Below, one piece after another: positions 4,536 through 7,223 of a DNA stretch of 7,223 bases. Origin of the DNA: Candidatus Nanopelagicales bacterium. Lineage in GTDB: Bacteria > Actinomycetota > Actinomycetes > S36-B12. A program made the translations under genes and the position numbers. The first letter of the stretch is position 1. Each line of letters opens with the position of its first letter. Under the pieces are notes generated by a model. That model worked only from the letters and a program-made list of their open reading frames with translations. It was not told the origin of the DNA and did no database searches. Location: the NCBI GenBank assembly GCA_018399515.1, contig JAGYOB010000245.1:1-7223 (forward strand). Direction: 5' to 3'.

Positions 4536-6731
4536 GTGGACGGGTCTACCATCACCGCCACCAAGGCGGTTCTTGATAACGGGCCTTTCGGCTCGCGCAC
4601 AGTTCGTTTCGAGACGGGCCGGTTGGCTCGTCAAGCGGGTGGGGCAGTGTCGGCTTTCTTGGACGACGACACCATGCTGCTGAGTACGACGACGGCGTCG
4701 AAGACGCCCAAGGAGCATTTCGATTTCTTCCCGCTGACTGTTGATGTGGAAGAGCGGATGTACGCCGCTGGCCGGATCCCCGGGTCGTTCTTCCGCCGGG
4801 AGGGACGTCCCAGCGAGGACGCGATTTTGACCTGCCGTTTGATTGACCGGCCGTTGCGCCCCACGTTCGTCAAGGGGTTGCGCAACGAGGTTCAGGTCGT
4901 CATTACGGTGCTGGCTTTGAATCCTGATGATCTGTACGACGTGTTGGCGATCAATGCAGCTTCGGCGTCGACGCAGTTGTCGGGTTTGCCGTTCAGCGGG
5001 CCGATCGGCGCCGTTCGGGTGGCCTTGATCGATGACCGTTGGGTGGCTTTCCCGCGCCATTCCGACCTTGAGCGAGCCGTGTTCGACATGGTGGTTGCCG
5101 GCCGAGTGGTCGCAGATGATGTCGCGATCATGATGGTCGAGGCAGAGGCGACCGAATCGACGTTGGATCTTGTGCGGGGCGGCGCTACTTCACCGACTGA
5201 AGATGTCGTGGCGGAGGGTCTCGAGGCAGCCAAGGGCTTCATCCGCGTTTTGTGCGAGGCACAGCAGGAGTTGGCAGGGGCTGCCGCCAAACCGGTGCAG
5301 GATTTCCCGGTTTTCCTGGACTATGCCGATGACGTTTACGACGCTGTCGCACAGGCCGCGACGGCGCGGGTTGCCGAGGCCATGACGATCGCGAGCAAGG
5401 CCGAACGAGAGGCCATGCTGGATGAGGTCAAGGACTCGGTGATCGAACAGCTGGGGGGGACGTTCGAGGGACGCGAGAAGGAGATTTCAGCTGCGCTACG
5501 TAGCGTGACGAAGGATCAGGTGCGACAGCGCATCCTGCGGGACAAGGTCCGTATCGATGGACGCGGGCCGACTGATATCCGGACGTTGGCTGCTGAGGTG
5601 GATGTCCTGCCGCGCGTGCACGGTTCGGCTCTATTCGAGCGCGGTGAAACACAGATCATGGGCGTCACCACGCTGAACATGCTGCGGATGGAGCAGATGC
5701 TCGACACGCTCTCGCCGGAGACGCGCAAGCGGTACATGCACAATTACAACTTCCCGCCTTATTCGACGGGTGAGACGGGTCGGGTGGGCAGTCCGAAGCG
5801 CCGCGAGATCGGACACGGAGCACTGGCTGAGCGCGCTCTCGTTCCCGTGCTTCCCACGCGGGATGAGTTCCCGTATGCGATCCGTCAGGTGTCGGAGGCA
5901 TTGGGATCGAATGGGTCGACATCGATGGGATCCGTTTGCGCATCGACCATGTCGCTGTTGAACGCCGGCGTGCCGCTCAAGGCGCCGGTTGCGGGCATCG
6001 CGATGGGTCTGGTCAGCGGTGAGGTCGACGGTAAGACCGAGTATCTGGCCTTGACTGACATCCTGGGTGCTGAGGATGCTTACGGCGATATGGACTTCAA
6101 GGTTGCCGGCACCAAGGAATTCGTGACCGCGCTGCAGCTGGATACCAAGCTCGATGGGATTCCGGCGTCGGTGCTGGCCGGTGCCCTCAGCCAGGCCCGT
6201 GACGCACGGATGACGATCCTCGAGGTCATGGGTGAGGCCATCGATTCCCCCGATGAGATGTCTCCGTTCGCGCCGAGGATCATCTCGATCTCGATTCCGG
6301 TGGACAAGATCGGCGAGGTGATCGGGCCGAAGGGCAAGATCATCAACCAGATCCAGGAAGACACCGGCGCGACGATCACGATCGAGGACGATGGGACCAT
6401 TCACATCGGTGCGACAGAGGGTGATGCGGCGGAGGCGGCGCGGGCCAAGATCAACGCCATCGCCAACCCGACGATGCCCGAGGTGGGCGAGCGGTATCTG
6501 GGAACCGTCGTCAAGACGACCACGTTCGGTGCCTTCGTCTCGCTGGTACCCGGGCGGGATGGCCTGCTGCATATCTCGGAGATCAAGAAGCTGGCTCCGG
6601 GCAAGAAGCGCATCGAGAACGTCGAGGAAGTGCTGAAAGTCGGCGACAAGGTGCAGGTCGAGATCAAGGAGATCGATCAGCGCGGCAAACTGAGCCTCCA
6701 GCCGGTCGTCGACGAGGCCGCATCCGAGTAG
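4536..6731 (+). CDS. pnp: Polynucleotide phosphorylase (PNPase)
   Basis: This 731-residue enzyme degrades RNA 3' to 5' with phosphate and can add tails in reverse; it acts as a ring-shaped trimer in the cytoplasm. Actinobacterial versions have also been annotated as guanosine pentaphosphate synthetase. Order of parts: first RNase PH domain (about 10-145, with [16 protein letters not shown]), all-helical linker domain (about 240-325), second RNase PH domain (about 330-560, with FERGETQ at 367-373 and the catalytic acidic segment [11 protein letters not shown] around 511-521), KH domain (about 580-645, GPKG at 597-600) and S1 domain (about 649-725). In the acidic segment the first Asp of the enterobacterial DED is Ala512; as I recall this is shared by other actinobacterial PNPases, and Asp514, Asp518 and Asp520 remain. 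The gene lies 228 nt after rpsO, behind several stem-loops, and 12 nt before the M16 peptidase gene. Confidence 0.97.
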   Translation: MDGSTITATKAVLDNGPFGSRTVRFETGRLARQAGGAVSAFLDDDTMLLSTTTASKTPKEHFDFFPLTVDVEERMYAAGRIPGSFFRREGRPSEDAILTCRLIDRPLRPTFVKGLRNEVQVVITVLALNPDDLYDVLAINAASASTQLSGLPFSGPIGAVRVALIDDRWVAFPRHSDLERAVFDMVVAGRVVADDVAIMMVEAEATESTLDLVRGGATSPTEDVVAEGLEAAKGFIRVLCEAQQELAGAAAKPVQDFPVFLDYADDVYDAVAQAATARVAEAMTIASKAEREAMLDEVKDSVIEQLGGTFEGREKEISAALRSVTKDQVRQRILRDKVRIDGRGPTDIRTLAAEVDVLPRVHGSALFERGETQIMGVTTLNMLRMEQMLDTLSPETRKRYMHNYNFPPYSTGETGRVGSPKRREIGHGALAERALVPVLPTRDEFPYAIRQVSEALGSNGSTSMGSVCASTMSLLNAGVPLKAPVAGIAMGLVSGEVDGKTEYLALTDILGAEDAYGDMDFKVAGTKEFVTALQLDTKLDGIPASVLAGALSQARDARMTILEVMGEAIDSPDEMSPFAPRIISISIPVDKIGEVIGPKGKIINQIQEDTGATITIEDDGTIHIGATEGDAAEAARAKINAIANPTMPEVGERYLGTVVKTTTFGAFVSLVPGRDGLLHISEIKKLAPGKKRIENVEEVLKVGDKVQVEIKEIDQRGKLSLQPVVDEAASE

Positions 6732-6743
6732 AGCCCCGTTCCC

Positions 6744-7223
6744 ATGTCACGGCGCGCCACCACGTCCACTCTCCTCGATGAGGGTGAGGGCGCGGTGGTG
6801 CGCCGTACGACGTTAACCAACGGATTGCGTATCGTCACCGAACACGTGCCCGGGGTTCGCAGCGTTGCGGTTGGGGCTTGGGTGGGCGTCGGTTCTCGCG
6901 ACGAAACCCGTCAGCAACTCGGAGCGGCTCATTTCCTCGAGCATCTGTTGTTCAAGGGAACGAAGCGACGTTCTGCCTGGGAGATCTCGTCGGCTATCGA
7001 ATCCGTCGGCGGGGATATGAACGCCTTCACCACGAAGGAATACACGTGCTTCTATGCCCGCGTGCTCGATCGAGACCTACCGCTGGCCGTCGATGTGGTG
7101 TGCGACTTGATAGCCGAAGGAGCATTGCATTCTGGCGATATCGAAAGTGAACGCGGGGTCATCCTCGAAGAGATCGCGATGTTCGAGGACGATGCAGCAG
7201 ACGGGGTACACGATCTGGCGATG
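6744..7223 (+). CDS. M16 family zinc metallopeptidase, N-terminal part (3' end outside the window)
   Basis: 160 residues are visible and the frame is still open at the right edge. This is a pitrilysin/processing-peptidase-like enzyme. The inverted zinc motif HFLEH is at residues 63-67, inside GAAHFLEHLLFKGT: His63 and His67 bind zinc and Glu66 is the catalytic base. The third zinc ligand is Glu143 in VILEEIAMFED, 75 residues after His67, the normal spacing. The opening VRRTTLTNGLRIVTE and WVGVGSRDE are also typical of the family. No signal peptide is seen, so it is probably cytoplasmic. It starts 12 nt after the pnp stop with no clear Shine-Dalgarno site, which suggests translational coupling to pnp; pnp followed by an M16 peptidase is the common actinobacterial order. 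In-frame GTG codons at 6795 and 6798 are possible alternative starts. Confidence 0.94.
   Translation, partial: MSRRATTSTLLDEGEGAVVRRTTLTNGLRIVTEHVPGVRSVAVGAWVGVGSRDETRQQLGAAHFLEHLLFKGTKRRSAWEISSAIESVGGDMNAFTTKEYTCFYARVLDRDLPLAVDVVCDLIAEGALHSGDIESERGVILEEIAMFEDDAADGVHDLAM

Noticed and set aside
5631..6572. 313-codon minus-strand open frame inside pnp
   Set aside because: It is rich in Arg, His and Leu with no domain, and lies wholly opposite conserved PNPase codons; it is a shadow of pnp.
6878..7150. 90-codon + strand open frame near the right edge
   Set aside because: It is another frame of the M16 peptidase, whose zinc motif and spacing are clear in the frame starting at 6744.
1..7223. tRNA, rRNA, phage, toxin-antitoxin or defence genes
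   Set aside because: No cloverleaf, rRNA segment, or corresponding protein motif was seen in the window on either strand.

Overview
This window looks like a high-GC actinobacterial chromosome, most likely order Micrococcales, although the family cannot be fixed from 7 kb. The evidence is GC-rich codon use with GTG starts, and the gene order ribF - rpsO - pnp - M16 zinc peptidase, all on the + strand, which is the usual actinobacterial arrangement. No stable RNA gene, CRISPR array, insertion sequence or phage gene is visible.

Left part (1-2803), accessory in character: the C-terminal part of a GT-B glycosyltransferase enters from the left edge on the + strand. Its 3' end overlaps by 66 bp the 3' end of the downstream member of a two-gene minus-strand sulfotransferase operon. 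The two sulfotransferases (start sites at 2803 and 1638, 22 nt apart) both keep the PAPS-binding loops. The second one carries an unusual C-terminal extension: a basic helix followed by two predicted membrane segments. Glycosyltransferase plus sulfotransferases suggests a locus for a sulfated surface glycan or glycolipid, but the substrate cannot be read from the sequence.

Middle (2804-2975): a 172-bp divergent intergenic region separating the sulfotransferase operon from the housekeeping block. It holds two strong Shine-Dalgarno sites, a 9-bp direct repeat and a short palindrome, but no convincing promoter.

Right part (2976-7223), housekeeping: ribF (bifunctional riboflavin kinase/FAD synthetase), rpsO (ribosomal protein S15), pnp (polynucleotide phosphorylase) and the start of an M16 metallopeptidase that runs off the right edge. 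The non-coding segments here are unusually structured. The rpsO leader can form a multi-helix junction just before the Shine-Dalgarno site, a plausible S15 autoregulatory element. The rpsO-pnp spacer (228 nt) contains an exact 24-bp duplication with a 33-bp period that repeats the end of rpsO, including its stop codon. Each copy forms the same 8-bp hairpin. Two further stem-loops follow, the last ending just before the pnp Shine-Dalgarno site. By analogy with known rpsO-pnp operons these are candidate RNase III or PNPase control elements.

I did not find a clearly new multi-gene system. The most interesting items are the rpsO-pnp RNA structures with the stop-codon duplication, and the sulfotransferase with a C-terminal membrane anchor.
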